Source: Streptomyces vinaceus (lineage in GTDB: Bacteria; Actinomycetota; Actinomycetes; Streptomycetales; Streptomycetaceae). Taken from it: DNA of 64,000 nucleotides. The position numbers and the translations under genes are program-made. The DNA lies in contig NZ_CP023692.1 of the NCBI RefSeq assembly GCF_008704935.1, positions 1,364,001-1,428,000 of the forward strand, in the 5' to 3' direction. This document shows positions 41,470-49,939 of this stretch, piece by piece. Under the pieces are notes generated by a model that was not told where the DNA came from, ran no database searches, and worked only from the letters and a program-made list of their open reading frames with translations. The first letter of the stretch is position 1. Every line of letters starts with the position of its first letter.

Positions 41470-41558
41470 CGCCCAGGCGCGCGGCAGGAGACGTACGTGC
41501 GGACATACGCCGGGCCGCTCCCCGGTGGTGATCCACCCGAACGCCAGTCACGGCCCGC
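41470..41558 (-). ncRNA. ZTP riboswitch (pfl motif) in the folD leader
   Basis: Read on the minus strand, the region opens with GGGCCGUGACUGGCG, continues with GGGUGG...CCACCGGGGAGC and ends with GCCG...CGCCUGGGCG. These are the conserved elements of the pfl/ZTP aptamer in the right order and spacing, including the pseudoknot-forming 3' segment. The ligand is ZMP/ZTP, which accumulates when 10-formyl-THF is short; the switch would raise folD expression. The expression platform would be the 47 nt before the start. A -10-like TACAGT lies just upstream (41563-41568). Confidence 0.88.
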
Positions 41559-41669
41559 CTCCACTGTAATGGACCCCGCCCGGATGTGCGGTGGTGCGCG
41601 GCGGCCCCCGGTCCGCGGGATCCGGTCAAACCGGTGGATCACCGGCGCCGGGCCTGGGACGATCGAGAC

Positions 41670-42431
41670 ATGACGCGCACTTTCGACCATCTCGTCGCGG
41701 AAGCCGAATCCGTTTCCGTGGACGGCTGGGACTTCTCCTGGCTCGACGGCCGGGCCACCGAGCAGCGCCCCTCCTGGGGCTACCAGAGACTGCTCGGCGA
41801 GCGCCTGGCCCGGGTCCGCTCGGCCCTCGACATCCAGACCGGCGGCGGGGAGGTGCTCGCGGGTGCCGGTCCGCTGCCCCCGCTGACGGCGGCCACCGAG
41901 TCCTGGCCGCCGAACATCGACAAGGCGACCCGGCTCCTGCATCCGCTGGGCGCGGTGGTCGTCGCGGACGCCGACGAGCCGCCGCTGCCCTTCGGCGACG
42001 AGGCCTTCGAGCTGGTCGCGAGCCGCCACCCGGTGACCATCTGGTGGGAGGAGATCGCGCGGGTCCTGCGTCCGGGCGGGACGTACCTGTCGCAGCAGGT
42101 CGGGCCGGCGAGCGTCTTCGAGCTCGTCGAGTACTTCCTCGGGCCCCAGCCGGAGGAGGTCCGGCGCGGCCGGCACCCTGACGACGCGGTCGCCGACGCC
42201 GGCAAGGCCGGACTCGAAGTGGTGGATCTGCGCTCCGAAAGACTGCGTACGGAGTTCCACGACATCGGAGCCGTGATCTACTTTCTCCGGAAGGTGATCT
42301 GGATGGTGCCCGGCTTCACGGTCGGGCAGTACCGGGACCGGTTGCGCGAGCTCCACGAACAGATCGAACGTGAAGGCCCGTTCGTGGCGCACACCGCCCG
42401 TTTCCTCATCGAGGCCCGCAAAACGGGCTGA
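41670..42431 (+). CDS. Class I SAM-dependent methyltransferase
   Basis: A 253-residue protein with the methyltransferase fold. The motif I region is unusual (LDIQTGGGEVLAG instead of LDVGCGxG), followed by ADADEPPLPFGDEAFELVASRHP and the post-motif VLRPGGTYLSQQVG. Such DIQTGGGE-type enzymes are common in actinobacteria; the substrate is unknown. It is divergent from folD. It is probably translated with little or no leader, since no clear ribosome site precedes ATG 41670. Confidence 0.82.
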   Translation: MTRTFDHLVAEAESVSVDGWDFSWLDGRATEQRPSWGYQRLLGERLARVRSALDIQTGGGEVLAGAGPLPPLTAATESWPPNIDKATRLLHPLGAVVVADADEPPLPFGDEAFELVASRHPVTIWWEEIARVLRPGGTYLSQQVGPASVFELVEYFLGPQPEEVRRGRHPDDAVADAGKAGLEVVDLRSERLRTEFHDIGAVIYFLRKVIWMVPGFTVGQYRDRLRELHEQIEREGPFVAHTARFLIEARKTG

Positions 42432-42569
42432 CGGGAAGGGGGCCGCGGGCGCGGACGGATCCCCGGCCGAATGGTTGCGCGCCCACAGCGTGGCGCAGGT
42501 CACTCAATTCAGCGCGTAACGAATCGACTCGGGCATGCGATGAACCGACAGGTGTCCTCGCGCGGCCCC

Positions 42570-42596
42570 GGAATACAGACCCCCCTCGGGCCTGTT
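42570..42596 (+). promoter_or_regulatory. SigR-type promoter upstream of the HrdB-like gene
   Basis: GGAAT (42570-42574), a 19-bp spacer and GTT (42594-42596) match the thiol-stress SigR promoter pattern GGAAT-N18/19-GTT. A SigR-dependent second promoter is known for hrdB in S. coelicolor. Transcription would start near 42603, about 55 nt before the GTG. Confidence 0.6.
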
Positions 42597-42657
42597 TCCC
42601 GAGTCCGCGCGATGATGTCCCGCCCACTCCCTATCTGTTCGCAACGAGAGGCTCCTT

Positions 42658-44253
42658 GTGTCGCTCAGCCCGTCCCGTACGTTCCCTCCGGAGATCGCCG
42701 AATCGGAGGCCCTCGTCGCGCTCGTCGAGCGCGGCCGCGAGCAGGGTCACATCAACGGTGACGACGTGCGCCAGGCCTTCGAGGCCGGCCGCATCCCGGT
42801 GGACCAGTGGAAGCGGGTCCTGCGCAGCCTGAACCAGGTCCTGGACGAGGAGGGTGTCGCGCTGCACGTCAGCGCCGCCCCCGCCACGAAGGCTGCCGCG
42901 AAGAAGCCCCGCAAGGCGGCCGCCGCGCCTGCGCGCACCGTGACCAAGAAGGCGGCCGCAGCGCCGCGCCCCATCGGTGCGCGCAAGACCTCGGCCACCA
43001 GCCCGGCACCGGCCACCGCGGCGGCGATATCCGCTTCGCCGGCCGCGGCCACCGAGGACGAGGCGACGGCCGACGCCGTCGCCGAGCCGAAGAAGCGGAC
43101 GGTCAAGAAGACCGCCGCGAAGAAGACCGCGGTGAAGAAGACCGCCGCCGCGGCCAAGAAGACCAGCGCCAAGGACGCCGACGAGGGCGAGACCCCGGCC
43201 GCCGCCGAGGGTGAGGACTGGGCCGCCGAGGACCTCGTCGACGACGTCGAGGAGGAGGCCCCCAAGGCCGGCGGCGCCCAGGGCTTCGTCCTGTCCGACG
43301 ACGACGAGGACGACGCCCCGGCGCAGACGGTCATGGTGGCCGGCGCCACCGCCGACCCCGTCAAGGACTACCTGAAGCTGATCGGCAAGGTGCCGCTCCT
43401 CAACGCCGAGCAGGAGGTCGAGCTCGCCAAGCGCATCGAGGCGGGTCTCTTCTCCGAGTACAAGCTCGAAGAGGAGGAGGACCACAAGCCCGCGTTCAAG
43501 CGCGAGCTGGAGATCCTCGTCGAGGACGGCCGCCGCGCCAAGAACCACCTGCTGGAGGCCAACCTCCGCCTCGTGGTCTCCCTGGCCAAGCGCTACACCG
43601 GCCGCGGCATGCTCTTCCTGGACCTGATCCAGGAGGGCAACGTCGGTCTGATCCGCGCCGTGGAGAAGTTCGACTACACCAAGGGCTTCAAGTTCTCCAC
43701 GTACGCGACCTGGTGGATCCGCCAGGCGATCACGCGCGCCATGGCCGACCAGTCGCGCACCATCCGCATCCCGGTGCACATGGTCGAGATCATCAACAAG
43801 CTGGCGCGCGTCCAGCGCCAGATGCTCCAGGACCTCGGCCGCGAGCCCACTCCGGAGGAGCTGGGCAAGGAACTCGACATGACCCCCGAGAAGGTCATCG
43901 AGGTCCAGAAGTACGGCCGCGAGCCCATCTCCCTGCACACCCCGCTGGGTGAGGAGGGCGACAGCGAGTTCGGTGACCTCATCGAGGACTCCGAGGCGGT
44001 CGTGCCGGCCGACGCGGTGTCGTTCACCTTCCTCCAGGAGCAGCTCCAGTCCATCCTGGGGACGCTCTCGGAGCGTGAGGCGGGCGTCGTCTCGATGCGT
44101 TACGGCCTGAACGACGGCCAGCCGAAGACCCTGGACGAGATCGGCCGCGTGTACGGGGTCACCCGTGAGCGCATCCGCCAGATCGAGTCCAAGACCATGT
44201 CGAAGCTGCGCCACCCGTCGCGTTCGCAGGTGCTGCGCGACTACCTCGACTAA
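42658..44253 (+). CDS. hrdB: Principal-type sigma-70 factor, HrdB-like
   Basis: A 531-residue primary sigma factor. Region 1.1 ([19 protein letters not shown]) is followed by the Lys/Ala-rich and acidic linker typical of HrdB. Region 1.2 ([31 protein letters not shown]), region 2 ([56 protein letters not shown]), region 3 and region 4 ([33 protein letters not shown]) are complete. Compared from memory with S. coelicolor HrdB it differs at normally fixed positions (GNV for GNL, GFKF for GYKF, DQS for DQA), so it may be a paralogue. Start GTG 42658 after GAGAGGCTCC. Confidence 0.85.
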   Translation: MSLSPSRTFPPEIAESEALVALVERGREQGHINGDDVRQAFEAGRIPVDQWKRVLRSLNQVLDEEGVALHVSAAPATKAAAKKPRKAAAAPARTVTKKAAAAPRPIGARKTSATSPAPATAAAISASPAAATEDEATADAVAEPKKRTVKKTAAKKTAVKKTAAAAKKTSAKDADEGETPAAAEGEDWAAEDLVDDVEEEAPKAGGAQGFVLSDDDEDDAPAQTVMVAGATADPVKDYLKLIGKVPLLNAEQEVELAKRIEAGLFSEYKLEEEEDHKPAFKRELEILVEDGRRAKNHLLEANLRLVVSLAKRYTGRGMLFLDLIQEGNVGLIRAVEKFDYTKGFKFSTYATWWIRQAITRAMADQSRTIRIPVHMVEIINKLARVQRQMLQDLGREPTPEELGKELDMTPEKVIEVQKYGREPISLHTPLGEEGDSEFGDLIEDSEAVVPADAVSFTFLQEQLQSILGTLSEREAGVVSMRYGLNDGQPKTLDEIGRVYGVTRERIRQIESKTMSKLRHPSRSQVLRDYLD

Positions 44254-44270
44254 ACCGTCCGCAAGCCGTC

Positions 44271-44309
44271 CGCGCCCCCGGCCAGTCGCAAGACCGGCCC
44301 GGGGGCGCG
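44271..44309. terminator. Bidirectional terminator after the sigma factor gene
   Basis: CGCGCCCCCGG (44271-44281) and CCGGGGGCGCG (44299-44309) form a perfect 11-bp stem, with an inner CCAGTC/GACCGG stem (one mismatch) capped by GCAA. It lies between convergent genes. Confidence 0.85.
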
Positions 44310-44310
44310 T

Positions 44311-44751
44311 TCAGTTCTCCAGGAGATGCTTGAGCTTTTCCTCGTTGCGCGGCATCTCCTTGCGGGCGTACGGCTTGACCACGAGCGGGGCGATGACCTT
44401 GCCGATGCCGTGGCCCTCGAAGTCGAGGTCCAGGGTCACGCGCGAGCGCCTGCCGCCGTCGAGGGGTTCGATGGTGCCGCGCACATCGCCCCGGACGGGT
44501 CCGCCGACGCCTTGGATGTGCCAGCTGCGCGGCCGGTCGAGCTCCGTGACCTCCATGGTCATCGGGAACCTCCGCCGGCCCATGCGCCGGGTGACGACGA
44601 CCTTCGATCCGACGTGGACGGGTGCGCCGTCCAGCGGACGGGCGGAGAGGGCGCTGTCCTGCCACTCCGGCAGGCGCGTGGGGTCCGTCACGTAGTCGAA
44701 GACGTCCTCGGGACTGCGGGAAATCTCGATGCTCTCTCTGATCGCGGACAT
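44311..44751 (-). CDS. SRPBCC-family protein
   Basis: A 146-residue protein with the START-like SRPBCC fold: ESIEISRSPEDVFDYVTDPTRLPEWQDSALSARPL at the N-terminus and a C-terminal helix after VTLDLDFEGHGIGKVIAPLVVK. Members bind hydrophobic ligands, but this one has no adjacent biosynthetic genes and its ligand is unknown. The stop lies immediately next to the bidirectional terminator. It may be cotranscribed after the downstream-located permease gene, 53 bp away. Confidence 0.85.
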   Translation of the reverse strand: MSAIRESIEISRSPEDVFDYVTDPTRLPEWQDSALSARPLDGAPVHVGSKVVVTRRMGRRRFPMTMEVTELDRPRSWHIQGVGGPVRGDVRGTIEPLDGGRRSRVTLDLDFEGHGIGKVIAPLVVKPYARKEMPRNEEKLKHLLEN

Positions 44752-44804
44752 GGCGACCCCTTACTGCCCCCTGCCGGTCCTCTCCTTCCACGCTACCGCG
44801 CAGG

Positions 44805-46214
44805 TCAGGCGGTGTCCCGGCGCTCGGCCCGGTCCTCGCTCCCGCAGGCGCCCCGCTGCCCCCGCGCGGACATCGCCGCGTAGACGAGGACGCCGACGAA
44901 GAGGAAGAGGACGCCCTGGTAGACGGCCGCGTAGCCGGAGCCGGCGACGAGCCACATCGAGAAGCCGAAGGCCAGGCCCGCCAGGATCCCGTCGCGCACC
45001 AGGCGGCCGCGGTGGACGCGCCCGGACTGCCCCGACAGCAGGAAGTAGATCTGCGCGGCGGTGGAGAGGAGGTACGGGACGGTCGCCGTGAAGGTGGTGA
45101 TCAGGACGAGGATCTCGAAGACCCCGTCCGAGCCCGCCGTGTAGTTGTAGATCGTCAGGCCGGAGGCCAGGGCGACGGTGACGATCACGCCGACCACCGG
45201 GACGCCCCTCTTCCTCGTCTCGAAGACCTTGGGGAAGAGCCCGTCGCGGGCGGCGGCGTACGGGGTCTGCGCGCTGAGCAGCGTCCAGCCGTTGAGGGCG
45301 CCGAGCATCGAGACCACGGCCGCGCAGGCGACGAGGGTGCCGCCCCAGGTGCCCCCGAACATGGCGTTGACCGCGTCGGTGAAGGGGGCCTCGGACGCGA
45401 CCAGCCGGTCGTGGGGCACCAGCCCGAAGACGGAGAGGGTGCCCAGCAGGTAGACGGCGGCCGCGCCGGCGGTGCCGAGGATCGTGGCCCGGCCGACGTT
45501 GCGGGCGGGGTCACGGACCTCGCCCGCGCTGACGGCGGCCGACTCCACGCCGAGGTAGCTGAAGAGCAGGATGGCCGCGGCCGCGGAGACCGCGCCGACG
45601 GGGCCCTGGCCGGTGGCCTGGAAGGGGCCGAGGTTCGCCGGGTCGAAGAAGAACAGGCCGCCGACGGCGACCAGCAGCAGCGGGACGAATTTCAGTACGG
45701 TGGCCACCAGTTGGACGGCGCCGACGTAGCGGGTGCCGGCCAGGTTGGCGAGCGCCGGGAGCCACTGCACGGTGAGGGCGGCCAGGCACATCGCCGCCTT
45801 GTGCTCGCCGATGGCCGGGAAGAGCACGCCGAGGTAGCCGACCGCCGCCACCGCGAGGGCGGCGTTCGAGACCCAGGCGGTGATCCAGTAGCTCCAGGCC
45901 GCGAGGAACCCGGCGAAGTCGCCGAACGCGGCGCGGGCGTAGACGTACGGGCCGCCGGTCTGCGGGAGCCGCTCAGCGAGCCGGCCGAAGACCAGGGCCA
46001 GGGCGATCGCGCCGGCGGTGAGCACGCCGAAGGCGACCAGGCTGATCGTGCCGAAGGGGGCCACCGAGGCCGGCAGCAGGAAGATCCCGCCGCCGATGAT
46101 GTTGCCCATGACCAGGCAGGTCGCGATCGGCAGGCCGAAACGCCGGGCGTGGGGGTCGCGGCCCTGCCCCGGAGGTGCGGCGGTCTCGGCGGGCGGGGTT
46201 GCGGTGCTGGTCAT
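44805..46214 (-). CDS. APC-superfamily amino acid permease/antiporter
   Basis: A 469-residue inner-membrane transporter with 12 predicted helices. The TM1 segment MGNIIGGGIFLLPASVAPFG and TM3 TGGPYVYARAAFG resemble the AdiC/CadB arginine-agmatine antiporter group of the APC superfamily, so an amino acid or polyamine substrate is likely. LLFSYLGVESAAVSAGEVRDPARNV is the conserved TM6 region. No decarboxylase gene is adjacent to support an acid-resistance role. Confidence 0.87.
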   Translation of the reverse strand: MTSTATPPAETAAPPGQGRDPHARRFGLPIATCLVMGNIIGGGIFLLPASVAPFGTISLVAFGVLTAGAIALALVFGRLAERLPQTGGPYVYARAAFGDFAGFLAAWSYWITAWVSNAALAVAAVGYLGVLFPAIGEHKAAMCLAALTVQWLPALANLAGTRYVGAVQLVATVLKFVPLLLVAVGGLFFFDPANLGPFQATGQGPVGAVSAAAAILLFSYLGVESAAVSAGEVRDPARNVGRATILGTAGAAAVYLLGTLSVFGLVPHDRLVASEAPFTDAVNAMFGGTWGGTLVACAAVVSMLGALNGWTLLSAQTPYAAARDGLFPKVFETRKRGVPVVGVIVTVALASGLTIYNYTAGSDGVFEILVLITTFTATVPYLLSTAAQIYFLLSGQSGRVHRGRLVRDGILAGLAFGFSMWLVAGSGYAAVYQGVLFLFVGVLVYAAMSARGQRGACGSEDRAERRDTA

Positions 46215-46290
46215 CGGTGGTGCGCCTCGGGATGTCTCACATGCTGGGCAGGGTCAACACATGGTTGACCAGCGCGAAGGCGGCACAAAA

Positions 46291-48540
46291 TCAGCGGATT
46301 TCGTCCCGTGCGGGCACCCCTGCGGAAGGAAGGCTTCCGCTCTTTCCGCCGCCGGGCCGGGGTTCCTCCACCGGCCGCCCCGCGGGCTCCACCGATACCC
46401 CGGCGGCCCCGTGTGCCCCGGCCGCCCCCTCCACCCCGTCCGCCGGCGGAGCCAGCGGCACTTGCGGGCCGTCCGCCTCCCGCAGCCAGCGCCGCAGCAC
46501 CTCGTGCACCGCCTCCGCGCCCACCAGGTCCGGCTCCGGCTCCGACAGCTCCGTCGGCCACATCAGGAACGGACGCCCCTGCTCCCCGCCCAGGCCCCCG
46601 TGCGAGCCGATCTGCTCCTCGAACGCGTGCACCGCCCCGGTGCCCGGCTCGTACGCCGAGTTCACCATGACGTCGGCCACGTGCGGGAAGGCGTCGGTCC
46701 GCCGGACCGCCCGCGCCGCGCCCGGTCCGAACCGGGCCAGCAGCTCCTCCGCCGCGCCGGGCTCGTCGAGGCGCGCCACCCGCCCGCCCGGGCCCAGCAC
46801 TTCCCCGTCCACCAGCAGGAACCCGATGCCCGGGTGGTTGGCCAGGGTCGCCAGCAGGGCCGGGTGCGCCCGCTCGATCCGCTCCCGCGAGGCCCGCCCC
46901 GGCAGGTCCGGGAAGGAGATCAGCCCGAGGTTGCCCGAGGCCAGCACCACCGGGTCCGGGCCCCGCCCGGGGTGGGCCCGAGCGCCCTCCTCCACCGGCC
47001 GGTGCAGGGCCGCGAGCACCGCCGCGCGGGCCTCGGCGCCGCTGGGCGTGCGGCCGGCCCGACGGGAGACCGGCAGGCCGCAGCCCGCGCGGACCAGGTC
47101 CTTCAGGGTCAGCCCGTACCGCCCCAGGAAGGTCTCCCCCGGGCTCTGGCCGTGGTCCGAGAGCAGCACGATCCGGTACTCCCGGGGTACGTGCTCCGCG
47201 ACGCGGGCGAGCAGCGCGAGGCTCCTGTCGAGCCGGGCCAGCACCCGGTCGGTGTCCCGGCCGTGCGGCCCCGAATGGTGGGCGACCTCGTCGTAGGCGA
47301 CCAGGTCCGCGTAGATCGCGGCGCGCCCCGCGAGCATGTCGCCGATCACCGCCGCGACGACGACGTCCCGTTCGACCACCGTGGCGAAGGCCCTGATCAG
47401 CGGGTACAGCCCGCCGCGGGCCACCCTCGGCCGCTCTCCCCGCAGCCGGGCCCGCAGCGACTGGCCGATCTCCCGGGCGACCTCGGCGACGAAGGACAGG
47501 GCGGTGCGGACGGCGTTCGCCGGGTCGCAGAAGTACGCGAAGTAGCCCGCGCGGGAACGGTTCGCCCGGCCCCGGCGCGCCGAGACCGACAGGACGAGGG
47601 CCAGCTGGTCGGCGCCGCCGCTGAACAGGTTGCCCCGGCTCGCCCCGTCGAGGGTGAGCAGTCCGCCGTCGCCGGTGCGCGCGATGGCCCGGCGCTGGAG
47701 TTCGGCGGCGCTGGTGGGCCGGTTGCAGACCACCACCTCGCCGGTGTCCTTCTCGTACCAGCGGAAGGCGGGCACGTCGAAGGTGGAACCGTGCAGGATG
47801 CCGAGCTGGCTGGCGCCGGTCTGGCTGGACCAGTCAGTGCGCCAGGCGGTGAGCCGGTGGCTGCCGTCCAGCAGGCCCGCCACCGTGGGCATCAGGCCGC
47901 TGCCCGCCGCCCGGCGCAGCGTCTCGTACCCGACGCCGTCGAGCTGGAGGAAGACCAGGCCGGGGGCGGCCTCACCGGGGCCGGGCGCGCCCTTGTGCCG
48001 GGTACGCCGCCGGCGGCGGTCGGCGAGCCGGTGGAGCCGGCGCCGGTACGCCTCGTCGTCGCGTACGGCCAGTGCGGTGGAGGTCGCGGAGGCGACGGCG
48101 GACATGACGGCGGCGACCACCACGGCGGTCTCGGGGGCCACTTCGCCGCGCCCGGAGGGGATCAGGCTGAGGGCGAGCAGCAGCAGCGAGCCGTTGAGGA
48201 AGAAGACGAGCAGGCCGAGCACCAGGGCGGGCACCAGCAGCAGTGCCCTGACCAGCACCGGCCACACCAGCGCGCTCAGCAGGCCGAAGGCCCCGGCGCC
48301 CCATGCGGCGGTCAGCCCGATCTCCGTGACGCTGTCCCCGTCGCCGGCCCGGAGCCGGAAGTCGGGGAGGATGCCGGCGAGGGCGAGCATCGTGAGGGTG
48401 GACACCGCCCAGACGAGGATCACCCGCACCAGGGCGCCGCCCAGGGTCCGCCACCGTCCTCGCCGCACGCCGTACCGCCTCGTGTCTCCCCCGGATCCGC
48501 GCCCCGCCCGCGGTCCCGGCCGCACTCTCCAGCGTCGCAC
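46291..48540 (-). CDS. Holin-like membrane domain fused to an alkaline-phosphatase-superfamily phosphodiesterase
   Basis: A 749-residue protein. Residues 35-160 hold four hydrophobic helices resembling the mycobacterial 4-TM phage holin family (PF04020). From about 190 an alkaline phosphatase/nucleotide pyrophosphatase domain follows, with metal ligands Asp201 (LQLDGVGYE), a nucleophile in WSSQTGASQ (Thr241), and downstream AYDEVAHHSG, LLSDHGQS and SHGGLGG. The catalytic domain most likely faces the cytoplasm or cell surface and acts on a phosphodiester; the substrate is unknown. It is a chromosomal family in actinobacteria, not prophage evidence. Confidence 0.8.
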   Translation of the reverse strand: MRRWRVRPGPRAGRGSGGDTRRYGVRRGRWRTLGGALVRVILVWAVSTLTMLALAGILPDFRLRAGDGDSVTEIGLTAAWGAGAFGLLSALVWPVLVRALLLVPALVLGLLVFFLNGSLLLLALSLIPSGRGEVAPETAVVVAAVMSAVASATSTALAVRDDEAYRRRLHRLADRRRRRTRHKGAPGPGEAAPGLVFLQLDGVGYETLRRAAGSGLMPTVAGLLDGSHRLTAWRTDWSSQTGASQLGILHGSTFDVPAFRWYEKDTGEVVVCNRPTSAAELQRRAIARTGDGGLLTLDGASRGNLFSGGADQLALVLSVSARRGRANRSRAGYFAYFCDPANAVRTALSFVAEVAREIGQSLRARLRGERPRVARGGLYPLIRAFATVVERDVVVAAVIGDMLAGRAAIYADLVAYDEVAHHSGPHGRDTDRVLARLDRSLALLARVAEHVPREYRIVLLSDHGQSPGETFLGRYGLTLKDLVRAGCGLPVSRRAGRTPSGAEARAAVLAALHRPVEEGARAHPGRGPDPVVLASGNLGLISFPDLPGRASRERIERAHPALLATLANHPGIGFLLVDGEVLGPGGRVARLDEPGAAEELLARFGPGAARAVRRTDAFPHVADVMVNSAYEPGTGAVHAFEEQIGSHGGLGGEQGRPFLMWPTELSEPEPDLVGAEAVHEVLRRWLREADGPQVPLAPPADGVEGAAGAHGAAGVSVEPAGRPVEEPRPGGGKSGSLPSAGVPARDEIR

Positions 48541-48630
48541 AGGGAGGCGGCCCGGGCCGGGTGACCGGGGTGGCGCACGGAGGTGCGAACCGCGGCGGCC
48601 GGGAGCGCGGCCTCGCGCGCCCGTCGCGGG

Positions 48631-49035
48631 CTACGTACCGTCGTAGCCGGCGGTGGGCATGGACAGGCGGCGGTGCACCTCGGCCTTCATGGCGGAGGTG
48701 TACTGCGGCTCGGCGAGCCCGGCGGTCTCCAGCCGTACGCCGCGCCGCTCGCACTCGGCGGTGAACTCCTCCACGGAGCGCAGCGCGCGGGCCAGGACCC
48801 GGCGGTTGGGGGCGACGAACAGGTCGACCTGTCCGGCGTCCACGTCGCACCAGAGACCGCAGTGGTCGGCGCGCAGTCCGTAGAAGAGCAGCGCCCTCGT
48901 CACGACGTACCCCCGGTCGGCCGCCCAGCGGGCGCACATGGCGTGCTGGCTCCGGGTGTCGACGGCGAAGGGGTCGGTGTCCAGATCCTCGAGCGGGGCC
49001 AGGCTGGCGATAGCGGCCACGCGCAGCTCATCCAT
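48631..49035 (-). CDS. Small protein resembling a serine-recombinase N-terminal domain
   Basis: A 134-residue protein. The order of elements (RVAAIASLAP, then TRSQHAMCARWAADRGYVVTRALLFYG, then DAGQVDLFVAPNRRVLARALRSVEEFTAECERRGVRLETAG) parallels the resolvase catalytic domain (Y-x-R-x-S, S-x-x-Q-x-x-x-C, D-x-x-V, N-R-x-x-R, G-V-x-x). The usual catalytic R-x-S at the first strand is altered, and there is no DNA-binding C-terminal domain, so recombinase activity is doubtful. It is more likely a domesticated or regulatory fold. Function unknown. Confidence 0.55.
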   Translation of the reverse strand: MDELRVAAIASLAPLEDLDTDPFAVDTRSQHAMCARWAADRGYVVTRALLFYGLRADHCGLWCDVDAGQVDLFVAPNRRVLARALRSVEEFTAECERRGVRLETAGLAEPQYTSAMKAEVHRRLSMPTAGYDGT

Positions 49036-49162
49036 GCCGCCCGACCCTACTCCGATCCGCGGCCCGGGAGGAGGGGGCTGCGGACTTCGGTTCGACGCGC
49101 GTCGAGGGGGCAGGATCTACCCTTCAAGTGGCCGCGGGACGCACGAGCGACGGGGAGGCCGG

Positions 49163-49939
49163 GTGCCGGTGGAGATCACCTGGTGGGGCCATGCCACGTG
49201 CACGGTCGAGGACTCCGGGGTGCGGCTGCTGACGGACCCGCTTTTCGCGCGGCGGCTCGCGCATCTGCGGCGGCGGCGCGGGGCGCCGCCCCCGCCGGAG
49301 GCGGCCGAGGCCGACGTGGTGCTGGTGTCGCACCTGCACGCCGACCACCTGCACCTGCCCTCGCTGGCCCGGCTGGCGTCCGGGACCCGGCTGCTGGTGC
49401 CGCGCGGTGCGCGCCGGGCCGTACCGGGGCTCGCGCGGGTCGCGGCGGTGTGCGGGCTGCCCGTGACGGAGGTGGTCCCGGGCGAGGAGGTCGGCGTCCG
49501 GGCGGGCGTACGGGTCCGGGTGGTCAGCGCGCGGCACGACGGGCGGCGGCTGCCGTTCGGGCCGCGTCTGGCGCCGGCGCTCGGGTACGTGGTCCAGGGC
49601 TCGGCGCGGACGTACTTCGCCGGGGACACCGGGCTGTTCGAGGCGATGGCCGAGGAGGTCGGGCCGGTGGACGTGGCCCTGCTGCCGGTCGGCGGCTGGG
49701 GCCCGTACCTGGGGCCGGGGCATCTGGACCCGGCCGGTGCGGCGCGGGCGCTGGCGGAGCTGGCGCCGGCGGCGGCGGTGCCGGTGCACTACGGGACGTA
49801 CTGGCCGATCGGGCTGGACGCGGTGCGGCCGCACGAATTCCACTCGCCGGGCGAGGAGTTCGTACGGCTGGCCCGGCAGCTGGCGCCGAAGGTGACGGTA
49901 CGGGTGCCCGGGCACGGCGAGCGGGTGCGGCTGCCGTGA
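49163..49939 (+). CDS. UlaG-like metallo-beta-lactamase-fold hydrolase
   Basis: A 258-residue MBL-fold enzyme. It starts VEITWWGHATCTVEDSGVRLLTDPLF; the metal-binding motif is SHLHADHLH, with later ligands at ARHDGRR, FAGDTGLF and VPVHYGTYWP. Family members (UlaG, NAPE-PLD-like) hydrolyse lactones or phosphodiesters; the substrate is unknown. Start GTG 49163 has GGGGAGG upstream. Its stop overlaps the DedA start (GTGA), so the two are an operon. Confidence 0.85.
   Translation: MPVEITWWGHATCTVEDSGVRLLTDPLFARRLAHLRRRRGAPPPPEAAEADVVLVSHLHADHLHLPSLARLASGTRLLVPRGARRAVPGLARVAAVCGLPVTEVVPGEEVGVRAGVRVRVVSARHDGRRLPFGPRLAPALGYVVQGSARTYFAGDTGLFEAMAEEVGPVDVALLPVGGWGPYLGPGHLDPAGAARALAELAPAAAVPVHYGTYWPIGLDAVRPHEFHSPGEEFVRLARQLAPKVTVRVPGHGERVRLP

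Noticed and set aside
41423..41629. N-terminal extension of FolD into the leader (start at 41629)
   Set aside because: The extension would translate the ZTP riboswitch. GTG 41422 has a proper ribosome site and matches the family's length.
46291..48540. Phage holin similarity suggesting prophage
   Set aside because: The holin-like helices are fused to a large phosphodiesterase domain, and no other phage gene is nearby. This fusion is chromosomal in actinobacteria.
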